Part shown: one piece after another, positions 9,165 through 17,175 of the stretch | Numbering within the stretch: position 1 is the first letter of the stretch | Layout of the letters: each line of letters begins with the position of its first letter | Source of the DNA: a virus | Length of the DNA: 57,464 bases | Reading direction: 5' to 3' (one strand) | Virus record (IMG/VR): IMGVR_UViG_3300017917_004798 | Span: 1 to 57,464 of that record | Translations under genes and position numbers: made by a program | Notes under the pieces: generated by a model | Database searches by the model: none | The model's input: the letters and a program-made list of their open reading frames with translations, nothing else | What the model was told of the DNA's origin: nothing

Positions 9165-10273
9165 AGGGTTAAGTTATTTAATATTGTTTCAATATCATTA
9201 AATTGAATAAAAGATATACGTAACAAATTAATTTTATTATTTTTACAGAATTCATTTTTAATATTGTCCAAATATATTTGTTTTTCATATGATTTACTAC
9301 CCCCGAAAAATTTTATTGGTTTAAAATGAAGTTCCCCATCATATTCAATACATAAATTTAAATGAGGAATATAAAAATCAAATTTTAAACGTGAGTTTGT
9401 TCTAGGATTAACACATAAATCAAATGTTTTTTGCCTAATATATGAAATATTTTTTTTATCTAAAAATTTTCTTATAGTTTCTTCACCTTTACTAGATTTA
9501 CATTTAGGACATTTTTGCCCTTGTAAATGGTTTGAAAGTTGTTGGGTGAACCACCCATGGCTATTGCACTTTATTTTAAAACTATTGTCATAATATCCTT
9601 TATATGAACCCCAATCATATTCATACCCAGTATTAAGGTTATATGTTTTTTCTTTTAATTCATCTAAAGTTATAGTATGTCTTCCCCATTTTTTACATTT
9701 AGGACACCCATGCATTTGATGGATATGGTTAGTCCAGAGTTGATCAAATTTACCATGTTTTGGACATATTATTGAAACTTTTTGGTTTGTATTAAAATCT
9801 TCATTTATTAATGAATAATCATATAATCCATTATGGATTTTGATCGCTTGTTCTATTTTTTCTGAGTAGGATAGGTTTCTACCTTTGCACTTAGGGCAGG
9901 ATGATTTTTTATTAATGTGGTTATCTAATGACACATCCCACGGACCATGATTGGGGCATATTATAGAGTATTTTTTCATTACCCCCTTATATTCTATTAT
10001 ATTAGAATAGTCATATTTATTATCATGAACTTCACTTGCACGTTCTATAAAAAATTCTAATGGATTAGAAATTTTCCCAACCCCAGTACATTTAATACAA
10101 CCATGCCCTAGTGAATCATGCCCATATGCAGAGACGGTTAATTCTCCATGGTTTGGACATATTATGGTTATGTTGTTTTTCATACCATGATATGTGGTTT
10201 TTGAATAATCATATTTAATATCATGTTTACATTTAACCCGATTAATGTATGCTTCGTTGGTGAGTTTAGCCAT
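9161..10273 (-). CDS. Homing endonuclease with zinc repeats and Vsr-like nuclease, inside gp43
   Basis: This 370-aa protein has four or five copies of an about 60-residue unit (H-x-x-KYDYS, then ICPNHG, then a CxxC pair), as in the DUF723-type DNA-binding repeats. A C-terminal nuclease core follows: LKFDFYIPHLNLCIEYDGELH, then NEFCKNNKINLLRISF, resembling the Vsr-like EDxHD homing nucleases. It sits exactly between the two polymerase parts, in the same orientation, with an ATGA overlap onto the second. It most likely caused the split. Base composition is more AT-rich than its neighbours, consistent with transfer. Confidence 0.85.
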   Translation of the reverse strand: MAKLTNEAYINRVKCKHDIKYDYSKTTYHGMKNNITIICPNHGELTVSAYGHDSLGHGCIKCTGVGKISNPLEFFIERASEVHDNKYDYSNIIEYKGVMKKYSIICPNHGPWDVSLDNHINKKSSCPKCKGRNLSYSEKIEQAIKIHNGLYDYSLINEDFNTNQKVSIICPKHGKFDQLWTNHIHQMHGCPKCKKWGRHTITLDELKEKTYNLNTGYEYDWGSYKGYYDNSFKIKCNSHGWFTQQLSNHLQGQKCPKCKSSKGEETIRKFLDKKNISYIRQKTFDLCVNPRTNSRLKFDFYIPHLNLCIEYDGELHFKPIKFFGGSKSYEKQIYLDNIKNEFCKNNKINLLRISFIQFNDIETILNNLTL

Positions 10274-10318
10274 ATAAAAGATTTAAATTTAACTCAATGC
10301 ATTGTACGGTTATACATA

Positions 10319-12175
10319 TTATAAATTTATTTCCTTTTTAATTTCTTCATTAATGTATTTAATACTTTCTTGAATAGTTCGTTGTCCTGTTGTAGTTATG
10401 GCACTGGATATTATCTTATATCCGTCTGTAAATCTGTATGAGTTTATTCCATTGGTTCCATAATTTCCATTAATGAAAATTTTATAAGCCATCTGGTAGT
10501 TCATGTATAGAAGTTGTTTAGAATGGTCCCCATCTTTATGGGCTTTTTTCATCTTATCTTTGTAATCTTTTCGGATATTAAAACCATTCTCTAATATTTC
10601 AGCTACAGAACTTTTAATATCTGTTCGGAAAAATACACCATTAGCTGATACAGTCCATTGATTTTCTTTGATGATGTTTACTAATTGTTGGATTTTAATG
10701 TTTTTTTTCTTAAGTATAAATTTATGTTTATCCAAGAGTTCTACTTCTACTATTTTATCCGGATTTTCTTGGGCCATTTCCTCCATTTCTACTAGACTAT
10801 TCCAACAATTATAGTTTGGTCTATCTATAACCATACGTCCTATTAGAGTCTCTACCCCCATATTAAGAGATATCATGATAAAAGGATACATACTAGTTAC
10901 ATCTTCATCGTATAACCACTCATATCTAGATGGTTTAGGGTCCAAAAGAAATCCACCGGCATATCCTTCCTTCTTTCGCACAGTTCTAATGTTACGTTGC
11001 ATATATTTGTTGGATAGTGTTTTGACAACTACCGTTTTATCCTCTATACTATATACAATACCCTCAATAGTTGGGGTTCCTCGTTGATGTACAATATGAT
11101 CTCCCACCTCCAATTCTCTAATGGTAGGGTTTGTGGTTGTGGGTTTGTTTGGTGCAACTATGTTTTTACGTTTTAGATACGTCAATATTGCTCCCTCGTT
11201 CAGGGATGTGTTGTAGTAAATTGACTCGTATGGTGTGTGGCATAGGTGGGAGATCAATATGGTTAATTCGATGAATTTTTGTTTTTCCTCTAGTGCCTCT
11301 ATGATTTCAACGTCTCGAATGTTGTATTCGATGTATTTGTTTGGGTCTTCTTTGAATAGTTTATCCAAACTACCGTTGTATTCTATTTTGCCTAGTTTAG
11401 CATATTTTGAACCAATGTCACCTAACTTATATGATGGTTCTTCCTTCATAATATACTTTTTCAATAAAAGCATATAATCTAGGCTGTTAACTAGCCCAAT
11501 TTTAATTGGAGAGTTTGGGTTGTATATGTTTTCCTCTATTTTTCCAATTGGAGACAAACGCAATACTTCATCCCCCAAACGCCTTTTAATACGATAGTAT
11601 AGATATGGTATATCAAAGAAATCTGAGTTGTATCCTACAACTATGGTTGGGTCCATTTGTTCCCATTTGTTGAGGAACTTGCCAATAAGATCATCCTCGC
11701 TTTTGCATGATATTATTTGCTTGCCCTCAACTGTGGTGTTCTGGATATTTTGTTGTTTGTCCAGGATAAAGCATATTTTTTCCTTGGTTCGAACATCAAT
11801 TAAAGCAATGGCTGTAATTTCAGCGTTTGCTTCCCTAATGGTGGTTGGTGTAAGGGCACCTAAAATTTCAATCTCAATATCCAGATACACTGTGTTGTGG
11901 TATTCTGGCATGTCATCGCTCTTGTAGTAAATGTCACGCAAGAGTATGAGTTCACGGTCAATGTCTTTTTCTAGGATGTTTGGATCGTTTTTGTCGTATT
12001 TACCTTGAATAGGGGAACACCTATCTCCAAATAACGTTTCGAATTCACCTTCTTCATCCAGTTTATAGACTGTGGGCCAGTATTGAAAGCAATTAATACC
12101 TTTCTTGTCATCACGCACATAGTAATGGTATTGATCGTCTCCCGGTTGGCGGTTATAGTATATCGCTTGGTACAA
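10319..12175 (-). CDS. 43: Family B DNA polymerase, N-terminal part (gp43A)
   Basis: This 618-aa protein carries the 3'-5' exonuclease motifs YLDIEIE (Exo I), NSDFFDIPYLYYR (Exo II) and YNIRDVEI (Exo III), then polymerase motif A (DEDVTSMYPFIM) and motif B (KIFINGNYG). It stops before motif C, which starts the gene at 8259-9164. The start appears to be TTG, because an in-frame stop lies four codons upstream and no ATG is near. An extra stretch of about 50 residues (from GDHIVHQRGTP to the basic region before KKEGYAGG) sits ahead of motif A where T4 gp43 has only a short loop; its pattern suggests a small SH3/KOW-like beta barrel. Confidence 0.93.
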   Translation of the reverse strand: MYQAIYYNRQPGDDQYHYYVRDDKKGINCFQYWPTVYKLDEEGEFETLFGDRCSPIQGKYDKNDPNILEKDIDRELILLRDIYYKSDDMPEYHNTVYLDIEIEILGALTPTTIREANAEITAIALIDVRTKEKICFILDKQQNIQNTTVEGKQIISCKSEDDLIGKFLNKWEQMDPTIVVGYNSDFFDIPYLYYRIKRRLGDEVLRLSPIGKIEENIYNPNSPIKIGLVNSLDYMLLLKKYIMKEEPSYKLGDIGSKYAKLGKIEYNGSLDKLFKEDPNKYIEYNIRDVEIIEALEEKQKFIELTILISHLCHTPYESIYYNTSLNEGAILTYLKRKNIVAPNKPTTTNPTIRELEVGDHIVHQRGTPTIEGIVYSIEDKTVVVKTLSNKYMQRNIRTVRKKEGYAGGFLLDPKPSRYEWLYDEDVTSMYPFIMISLNMGVETLIGRMVIDRPNYNCWNSLVEMEEMAQENPDKIVEVELLDKHKFILKKKNIKIQQLVNIIKENQWTVSANGVFFRTDIKSSVAEILENGFNIRKDYKDKMKKAHKDGDHSKQLLYMNYQMAYKIFINGNYGTNGINSYRFTDGYKIISSAITTTGQRTIQESIKYINEEIKKEINL

Positions 12176-12195
12176 AACTTTTATTTAAAGTAAAA

Positions 12196-12435
12196 TTACT
12201 TTTTGGTTGTCTTTCTAGTTGCTTTAACTTTAACTACTTCTTCAGTTACTTCAACAACTGGTTCTTCAACTACGACTTCAACAACAACTGGTTCTGGTTT
12301 TTTTGTGGTTGGTTGTGTGTTGAGTGTTGCTTCTAGCTCGTTAATTAGATTAGATAATTCTGTAAAACGGATGTTTGGTTGAGACCAATTCAATTGATGT
12401 TTCAATTCTTGGATAATTGCTTGTGGTGTTCTCAT
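12196..12435 (-). CDS. Small Val/Glu-rich protein, unknown
   Basis: This 79-aa protein has an N-terminal helix (TPQAIIQELKHQLNW), a central low-complexity tract of Val, Glu and Pro (EPVVVEVVVEEPVVEV) and a basic tail (KATRKTTKK). No domain is recognised. It begins the short run into gp43 and is probably cotranscribed with it. Confidence 0.6.
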   Translation of the reverse strand: MRTPQAIIQELKHQLNWSQPNIRFTELSNLINELEATLNTQPTTKKPEPVVVEVVVEEPVVEVTEEVVKVKATRKTTKK

Positions 12436-12448
12436 ATGGTTTATTTAT

Positions 12449-13036
12449 TTATTTGTTAAAAAATTGATTTAAGTTGGGTTTGAAATAATTTATTGATTTC
12501 ATTACTTTCATATCTGAAGAGCGGAAAACAACATATCCTCCATCTGTTTTTTTGAAATGGCATGGTTCTCCTTGTTGCTCACTTCTAACTTTTACTGTCT
12601 CTATTGCTTCTTCTTCAGTTTTACATATTTTAGACATGTTGGAAGCTTGCACTTCAGCATATCCTTTTAGCATTTTATCTTTTAAACCAAATACTAAAGC
12701 ACCATTTCCTAAACCAACATATGTTATGTCAAGTAATGCATCAAAAACTTCAACAATATTGTTATCTTCTACGGCTTGTTTTAGCTCATCCAGTTCTTCT
12801 TGAATAAAATTGATCACAAATTCAGCATCTTTTTTATTGATGGTAGGGGTTGTTCTATTTTGCCAACTTTTTCCCATTACTGCGTTAAATTCTTCAACTT
12901 CATCTACAAATGGAACGCTTTCCTCAATTGCTCTTTCAATATCTCTAGCATGAGCTGAGCTTTCATATTGTTGATCGGAGATCAATTTAAGTTTTAATTC
13001 TTTAAGTGATTTAAGGATTTGTTGTCTGTTTTTCAT
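12449..13036 (-). CDS. MazG-like nucleotide pyrophosphohydrolase with UVR-like N-terminus
   Basis: This is a 195-aa protein. The middle has the all-alpha NTP pyrophosphohydrolase pattern: FIQEELDELKQAVEDNN, then EVFDALLDITYVGLGNG, with the acidic EExxE and DxxxD metal ligands. Such enzymes hydrolyse (d)NTPs to monophosphates. The first 40 residues (LKLISDQQYESSAHARDIERAIEE) look like the UVR helical hairpin of UvrB/UvrC, an unusual addition. A short alpha/beta tail (ACHFKK-type region, GGYVVFRSSDMK) follows. It overlaps the preceding small gene by 26 bases and fits with nucleotide-pool genes nearby. Confidence 0.75.
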   Translation of the reverse strand: MKNRQQILKSLKELKLKLISDQQYESSAHARDIERAIEESVPFVDEVEEFNAVMGKSWQNRTTPTINKKDAEFVINFIQEELDELKQAVEDNNIVEVFDALLDITYVGLGNGALVFGLKDKMLKGYAEVQASNMSKICKTEEEAIETVKVRSEQQGEPCHFKKTDGGYVVFRSSDMKVMKSINYFKPNLNQFFNK

Positions 13037-13196
13037 GGTTTTCTATTAAATGGTGATATAATCGTTCGCTTACTAAGTCTTTCCAAACGTTTATTCTATT
13101 TTGCGATAGACTATCTTTCTTTTTAGGGTCAATTAGTATTGTAAGGTTATCTTGCAATTCAGCATTTATTATAGCTAGTATTTCTTCTTTTGTCAT
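13011..13196 (-). CDS. Small protein, unknown
   Basis: I placed the start at ATG 13196, which overlaps the upstream phosphoribosyltransferase stop as ATGA, giving 61 aa (starts MTKEEILAIINAELQDN). The frame remains open upstream but only inside the neighbour. The protein is helical and Lys-rich. It has no recognised domain and overlaps the MazG-like gene by 26 bases. Confidence 0.55.
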   Translation of the reverse strand: MTKEEILAIINAELQDNLTILIDPKKKDSLSQNRINVWKDLVSERLYHHLIENHEKQTTNP

Positions 13197-13600
13197 GTTA
13201 AATAGTCTTGAATTGGTTTTGCATCCTGTCTTTCCCATGGGTAAGTTATCCAATCATCTGCAAAAAATTTATTTGCTGAAAAACTTGGGTTAAAATCAGA
13301 TGTATGGGGTTTAAAATGTAAGCATGCAAATATAGAGTCTGGGTGTTTAATCCAAAATTCTTTAAATGTTTCTCCACTATCGCAAATATCATCTACAACC
13401 AAAATATTGGATTGGTTGGGATTTTGGGTCATTGGAATATTTAACTTGTGTGAAAGCATGACAGCTGGGATGAGTCCACCTCTGGGCATTCCAAATATAT
13501 GGTCAATTTGGATGCTTGATCGGATGATTTGGGTACATAGAAGATTAATTAGTTCCTCTACTTCATCCCAACTTACAAATATTTTAGATTTGGTGTCCAC
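13193..13600 (-). CDS. Type I phosphoribosyltransferase
   Basis: This 135-aa protein has the PRPP-binding motif NILVVDDICDSGET, an upstream GMPRGGLIPAVMLSHKL substrate segment and the late DDWITYPWE hood segment typical of xanthine/hypoxanthine-guanine phosphoribosyltransferases. It probably attaches PRPP to a purine base (salvage). Near the preQ0 genes it could alternatively handle a 7-deazapurine, but that is speculative. The start is GTG. It heads the MazG-like run. Confidence 0.85.
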   Translation of the reverse strand: MDTKSKIFVSWDEVEELINLLCTQIIRSSIQIDHIFGMPRGGLIPAVMLSHKLNIPMTQNPNQSNILVVDDICDSGETFKEFWIKHPDSIFACLHFKPHTSDFNPSFSANKFFADDWITYPWERQDAKPIQDYLT

Positions 13601-13619
13601 CGTTGTTAATTTTTAATGA

Positions 13620-13766
13620 TTAATATAGACTAATAACTATTTCTTTATTTAACCATCCTATTATAAATTCTACATATCCATTTAAACGTCTATGGTATGT
13701 AAATTTTACAAATGGAAGAACATATACTTGATCTAGTATATTATATATTTTAATTCTATTTAACAT
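13620..13766 (-). CDS. Small ORF of 48 aa after folE2, unknown
   Basis: A 48-codon frame starts at ATG 13766, overlapping the end of folE2 by 7 bases, and stops at TAA 13620. It fills what would otherwise be a 150-base gap. It reads MLNRIKIYNILDQVYV, then a hydrophobic and Arg-containing middle and a VEFIIGWLNKE end. The overlap and the dense packing around it favour a real gene, but there is no homology I can cite. Confidence 0.4.
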   Translation of the reverse strand: MLNRIKIYNILDQVYVLPFVKFTYHRRLNGYVEFIIGWLNKEIVISLY

Positions 13767-14764
13767 ACTAAACTTCTATATACTTCTACTGGCACATCTG
13801 GGGTTAGGCCACCAGGTATACCTTTTACTAGTACTGAAATGGCATCATGTGAATGGAGTGATTCTAAGTGGGAGCAGATTATTTTGAAATCATGTATGGA
13901 TGAGTTGTTTTCAAGTTGTTCATGAATTAATCTAGCAGCATCTTCTACAAATTTTAGATTAGCACCGTTTAATTCAGCAAATGCTTGCTCATCTTCACGT
14001 TTAACCATAACTTGGGTTTCTGTTTTCAATGCTTCTACACACATGTCTCTCAAGTCCTCGATCCATACCATTTCACTAAACTCAATAGTAATACGTGTTT
14101 TACTACGTTGTGAATGAGAAACTACAGCCTTATTACGTTCTTCCATAGCTTGCATAGCTAACTCAAAGGAACAAGGGCAAGCGGAGGAATATACAAAATC
14201 GAAGTGAATGAATTTCTTTAAAGTATCGTCTGATTTGTGGTGGGCTTCTAGGGATACGTTATAGTATTGGTATCCTGATAAGCCACTGCGTAATGAATTT
14301 TGGATGATGGGGAAACTAAAATTTAAAATAATATGTGCATCGTATGATCCCAATTTATCTTTGTAACTAGAAAGAATACTTTCTAGTAGATCTATTGAGA
14401 ATGTTTGATCCTTATATTCATAAAATGAACGCATAATCCTAGACATATTAATACCTTTTTTTTCTGCTTCTAGTGATACGGTTCCAGTAACACCGGTTTC
14501 TAATTCAATAGTGCTGCCGTCTTTTTTCTTAAAAGTTAGAGGCAATCTAAAATTATGTATGCCTACTTGGTGAATTTTAGTATGGGATCCTTGAATGTTG
14601 GAAGAAGGACCATTTTGTAAATCATGCAAAGTAGAAATATATTCTTCTGTTGCTTTAAAACCAGTATCATATGTGCGATCTAAACGATTGCCTAATGAAT
14701 TTGGATCATCTTTGTACGGTAATGAACCTTCATCACCTAACCATTCATAAGTTGTGTTTTTCAT
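13760..14764 (-). CDS. folE2: GTP cyclohydrolase IB (FolE2)
   Basis: This 334-aa protein has the COG1469 signatures: HQVGIHNFRLPL near residue 70, SLEAEKKGINMSRIMRSFYE, SACPCSFELA with the metal-binding Cys and HSQRSKTRI. FolE2 makes 7,8-dihydroneopterin triphosphate from GTP, the first step of the preQ0 pathway. It clusters with queE, queD and queC upstream. Phage preQ0 clusters usually carry the unrelated FolE1; the type used here is the one that does not strictly depend on zinc. Confidence 0.93.
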   Translation of the reverse strand: MKNTTYEWLGDEGSLPYKDDPNSLGNRLDRTYDTGFKATEEYISTLHDLQNGPSSNIQGSHTKIHQVGIHNFRLPLTFKKKDGSTIELETGVTGTVSLEAEKKGINMSRIMRSFYEYKDQTFSIDLLESILSSYKDKLGSYDAHIILNFSFPIIQNSLRSGLSGYQYYNVSLEAHHKSDDTLKKFIHFDFVYSSACPCSFELAMQAMEERNKAVVSHSQRSKTRITIEFSEMVWIEDLRDMCVEALKTETQVMVKREDEQAFAELNGANLKFVEDAARLIHEQLENNSSIHDFKIICSHLESLHSHDAISVLVKGIPGGLTPDVPVEVYRSLVC

Positions 14765-14773
14765 ATATTTGAA

Positions 14774-15058
14774 TTAATCTTTAATTGTAACTTCTTTTAT
14801 ATTATATTGTTGCATATATCTTTTAATATACGATTTTCCTATACCAATGTCAAGGATTTCGCAATCATCTGGGATAAGAGGGGTATGTTTTCTGGTGGTA
14901 ATGATTGCATCTACATTGAAGTTTGTGTATGTGTTGAGGTAATTGGTTTTACCTTTTTTGTATACAACACATGTTGTAATTTTTTCAGTTGCCGGTCTGC
15001 CGGTTCTTACTGGGGGTGTTGTGGATGCGGTTTTTTTCGAAGGTCTGCCTCTTCCCAT
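14774..15058 (-). CDS. Small AT-hook-like protein, unknown
   Basis: This is a 94-aa protein from ATG 15058; an upstream TTG at 15139 lies in a hairpin and is unlikely. The first 30 residues hold two RGRP/TGRP motifs (MGRGRPSKK and RTGRPATEK), followed by a small alpha/beta domain (ILDIGIGKSYIKRYMQQY). It shares the layout of the 7015-7377 protein: an N-terminal AT-hook-like motif and a short compact domain. It may be a DNA-binding regulator. It lies just upstream of folE2. Confidence 0.6.
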   Translation of the reverse strand: MGRGRPSKKTASTTPPVRTGRPATEKITTCVVYKKGKTNYLNTYTNFNVDAIITTRKHTPLIPDDCEILDIGIGKSYIKRYMQQYNIKEVTIKD

Positions 15059-15119
15059 AACTTTAATTTTTATTGTAAAAATACTCAAATAACTATTTGT
15101 TATTTGCTTTAATATATGA

Positions 15120-15135
15120 AGGAGCTTTCGCTCCT
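15120..15135 (-). terminator. Hairpin with GAAA tetraloop after the thioredoxin gene
   Basis: AGGAGC-GAAA-GCTCCT on the minus strand is a 6-bp stem closed by a stable GNRA loop, followed by TTCATATATT. It starts 9 bases after the thioredoxin stop codon. Confidence 0.55.
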
Positions 15136-15144
15136 CCAAATATT

Positions 15145-15390
15145 TTATCGATTATATAGAGCTCGAATTTCGTCTTTGGTTTTAACTCCAACTGCACGTC
15201 CGATTTCCATACCATCTTTGATAACAATAACGGTTGGAATTGAGCGTATGTTCCATGTTGTGGTTGTTTGTGGGGAAGCATCTATGTCAATGAATGTGAT
15301 AGACATTTCTGAGCGTAATGATTCCATTATGGGTCGGAATGATTTGCAAGGTTGGCACCAAGTTCCGGTAAAATATAGTACTTGTTTCAT
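15145..15390 (-). CDS. Short thioredoxin
   Basis: This 81-aa protein has the thioredoxin active site TWCQPCKSF at residues 10-18, then ITFIDIDASP, and the cis-Pro segment RSIPTVIVIKDG. It is a minimal thioredoxin fold without the usual N-terminal strand. The likely role is to reduce the phage ribonucleotide reductase (nrdA and nrdB are in this window) or to serve general disulfide reduction in the host cytoplasm. Confidence 0.9.
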   Translation of the reverse strand: MKQVLYFTGTWCQPCKSFRPIMESLRSEMSITFIDIDASPQTTTTWNIRSIPTVIVIKDGMEIGRAVGVKTKDEIRALYNR

Positions 15391-15461
15391 TTTGTTATGA
15401 TGTAATTAATTTGGATGTTGTCTCCAAATGTTGTTGTCGTTGTATACATATTGTTTTAATT

Positions 15462-16349
15462 TTAAACATCTAATGTTTTGTCCCAAGCTGAGATATGCAG
15501 GCGGGTTAAACCTACAAATTTGTATTTCTTTGCCATTTCCAGTACCCATTGAGTTCTTTCATGGAAGTCATCTTGACTGTCCAAACCAGGCATACAACAT
15601 ACTTTTTTCAATGGAATATTGAATGGTTCAATGAAATCTCTAAATATTTCTTGAATATCTTCTTCGTTTGAAATAACGAATTTAAATTGGTAGTTATCAT
15701 GTTCTATGATTCGTTTGATGGCTGCAGGCACTATACGTTGTTTTTCTGTCATGCCTGAGTTGGATAATTTGGGTGAGCAGTTGATTTGGTCTAGAAGATA
15801 GAATAGATCGTCTTCTATGTAAATAGTGCCGTTTGTTTCTATTTCATTGTAAAAACTTCGGGAGAATGGTTTATTAAAATATCTAGAAATATGGTACTTA
15901 AGGTTACTACTAATTACATCTAGATCTTGGGACATCCAATATTTATGGAAATTCACAATTGCCTCTTGATGTCCTTTAATTGTGGGTTCACCACCAGTCC
16001 AAATAATATGGATAAGTCCACTTCTTACATCATCGTATATGCCCTCCTCTTTCCATCTGTCAATCAAATATTGAAAATCTTTGTTTTCTCCCCTAAATAA
16101 CCATTGGGATGTTGAATCGCATGTCCAAGTTGCCTTTCCTTCAGTATGTAAATCACCCTCAAATATTTCACCATTTTCCAATGTTTTTTCCTTCATTAGT
16201 TTATTGGTGAACAAGCGGGACATCCCGCATGTTAAATTGCAGTTTCCTAAACGTACAAAGTATGATGGTACACCTGTGGTGAATCCTTCTCCTTGCACAC
16301 TGTAAAAGTCACTGGAGATTAGTAGTTGGTTTTTTTCTATTTTGCTCAT
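15462..16349 (-). CDS. queE: 7-carboxy-7-deazaguanine synthase (QueE), radical SAM
   Basis: This 295-aa protein has SVQGEGFTTGVPSYFVRLGNC at the start and IIWTGGEPT in the middle, both diagnostic for QueE. It converts 6-carboxytetrahydropterin to 7-carboxy-7-deazaguanine using SAM. The cluster cysteines are at about residues 37 and 41 and then at 77 (WTCDS): an insert of 35 residues separates the second and third cysteines where most QueE proteins have two or a modest insert. A basic C-terminal part (VLEMAKKYKFVGLTRLHI) completes the barrel. Its start overlaps the upstream stop as ATGA. Confidence 0.92.
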   Translation of the reverse strand: MSKIEKNQLLISSDFYSVQGEGFTTGVPSYFVRLGNCNLTCGMSRLFTNKLMKEKTLENGEIFEGDLHTEGKATWTCDSTSQWLFRGENKDFQYLIDRWKEEGIYDDVRSGLIHIIWTGGEPTIKGHQEAIVNFHKYWMSQDLDVISSNLKYHISRYFNKPFSRSFYNEIETNGTIYIEDDLFYLLDQINCSPKLSNSGMTEKQRIVPAAIKRIIEHDNYQFKFVISNEEDIQEIFRDFIEPFNIPLKKVCCMPGLDSQDDFHERTQWVLEMAKKYKFVGLTRLHISAWDKTLDV

Positions 16350-16747
16350 TGGTTTTTATGTATGTAATATTTAATATGGTATGTTATTCCCGTAATATAT
16401 GAAAGAGAAGTGGGGGGTCCAAATAAAGAACCATAGTTAAGTTCAGTTTCTATAAAGAATCTTATTTTATATGTGTTTTCTTTTAATAGATGATATATAA
16501 ATTTTCTATAAAGTTGGGTAGTTTGAGTTAAATTTCCTACATCTTCACTTTGAGTAACCGTATATTGGAATGGGAGGGACTTTTTGTTAGTTTTTATGGA
16601 TGATTGGATGTTAATTTTCCAAAGGAGTTGAATAAGTTCTTCTTCTTTCTGTTTTTCTATATATGGTTGAAAGTCTTCCCAATTTTTTCCCCATCTATTT
16701 TTACAGTAGTTGTTGAAATTATCTATACCATTTATGGGTAATATCAT
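16346..16747 (-). CDS. Unknown protein in the preQ0 cluster
   Basis: This is a 133-aa soluble protein with no recognised motif. It has an aromatic, Lys-rich N-terminus (NYCKNRWGKNWEDFQPYIEKQKEEE, helical) and a beta-rich C-terminus. Both ends are ATGA overlaps: with the queD-like gene upstream and with queE downstream. Such tight coupling on both sides suggests a function linked to the pathway or to its complex, but that is inference. Confidence 0.55.
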   Translation of the reverse strand: MILPINGIDNFNNYCKNRWGKNWEDFQPYIEKQKEEELIQLLWKINIQSSIKTNKKSLPFQYTVTQSEDVGNLTQTTQLYRKFIYHLLKENTYKIRFFIETELNYGSLFGPPTSLSYITGITYHIKYYIHKNQ

Positions 16748-17175
16748 ATTATTACATCTATTTTGGATACTGTTACTCTTCCTTCAAGTTCATCATATAT
16801 AAATTTAGAAAGCACATTATGTAAATGTTTTGAAATACCTTCTTCGCTGGTATTCTCTAGTGTTCTTAATTGGATGATCCCCTTTTTACCCATTTCTTGG
16901 AATTTGGGTAAGTATGGATCATCAGTTGAAATTAGACATGTATGATCAAACATATATGAGAAATAGTCTTTTGGGGACATTCCTTGAATTGTATTTTTTG
17001 CTCGTTTAAATAATCCAAAATCTGCAACCCAATTGCGATGGTCCATTTCCCCTTCAAAGTAAACTCTGAATTTTAAGTCGGTGCCGTGGAGGAAAGCTGT
17101 TTGATTGGGTGATTTATGGTTTCTATAGCAAGTGCTAAATCCATCTATTAGTTTTGATGATTGAAACTTTTTCAT
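16744..17175 (-). CDS. queD: 6-carboxytetrahydropterin synthase-like, QueD paralog A
   Basis: This is a 143-aa T-fold protein. The catalytic Cys is in FSTCYRN (residue 16), LHGTD stands where the HGH zinc site normally is, NWVADFG is the usual structural motif (about 49-54), MFDH at 75-78 supplies the Asp-His of the catalytic triad, and SEEG gives the late substrate-binding Glu. QueD makes 6-carboxytetrahydropterin from dihydroneopterin triphosphate. One zinc ligand is altered (HGT, not HGH). It retains the catalytic residues lacking in the second copy at 18131-18676. Confidence 0.8.
   Translation of the reverse strand: MKKFQSSKLIDGFSTCYRNHKSPNQTAFLHGTDLKFRVYFEGEMDHRNWVADFGLFKRAKNTIQGMSPKDYFSYMFDHTCLISTDDPYLPKFQEMGKKGIIQLRTLENTSEEGISKHLHNVLSKFIYDELEGRVTVSKIDVII

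Noticed and set aside
8259-12175. Assembly error or intein explaining the split polymerase
   Set aside because: Both parts have intact ends, the endonuclease is a complete gene with its own start, and the ATGA junction is precise; no intein splice motifs were seen.
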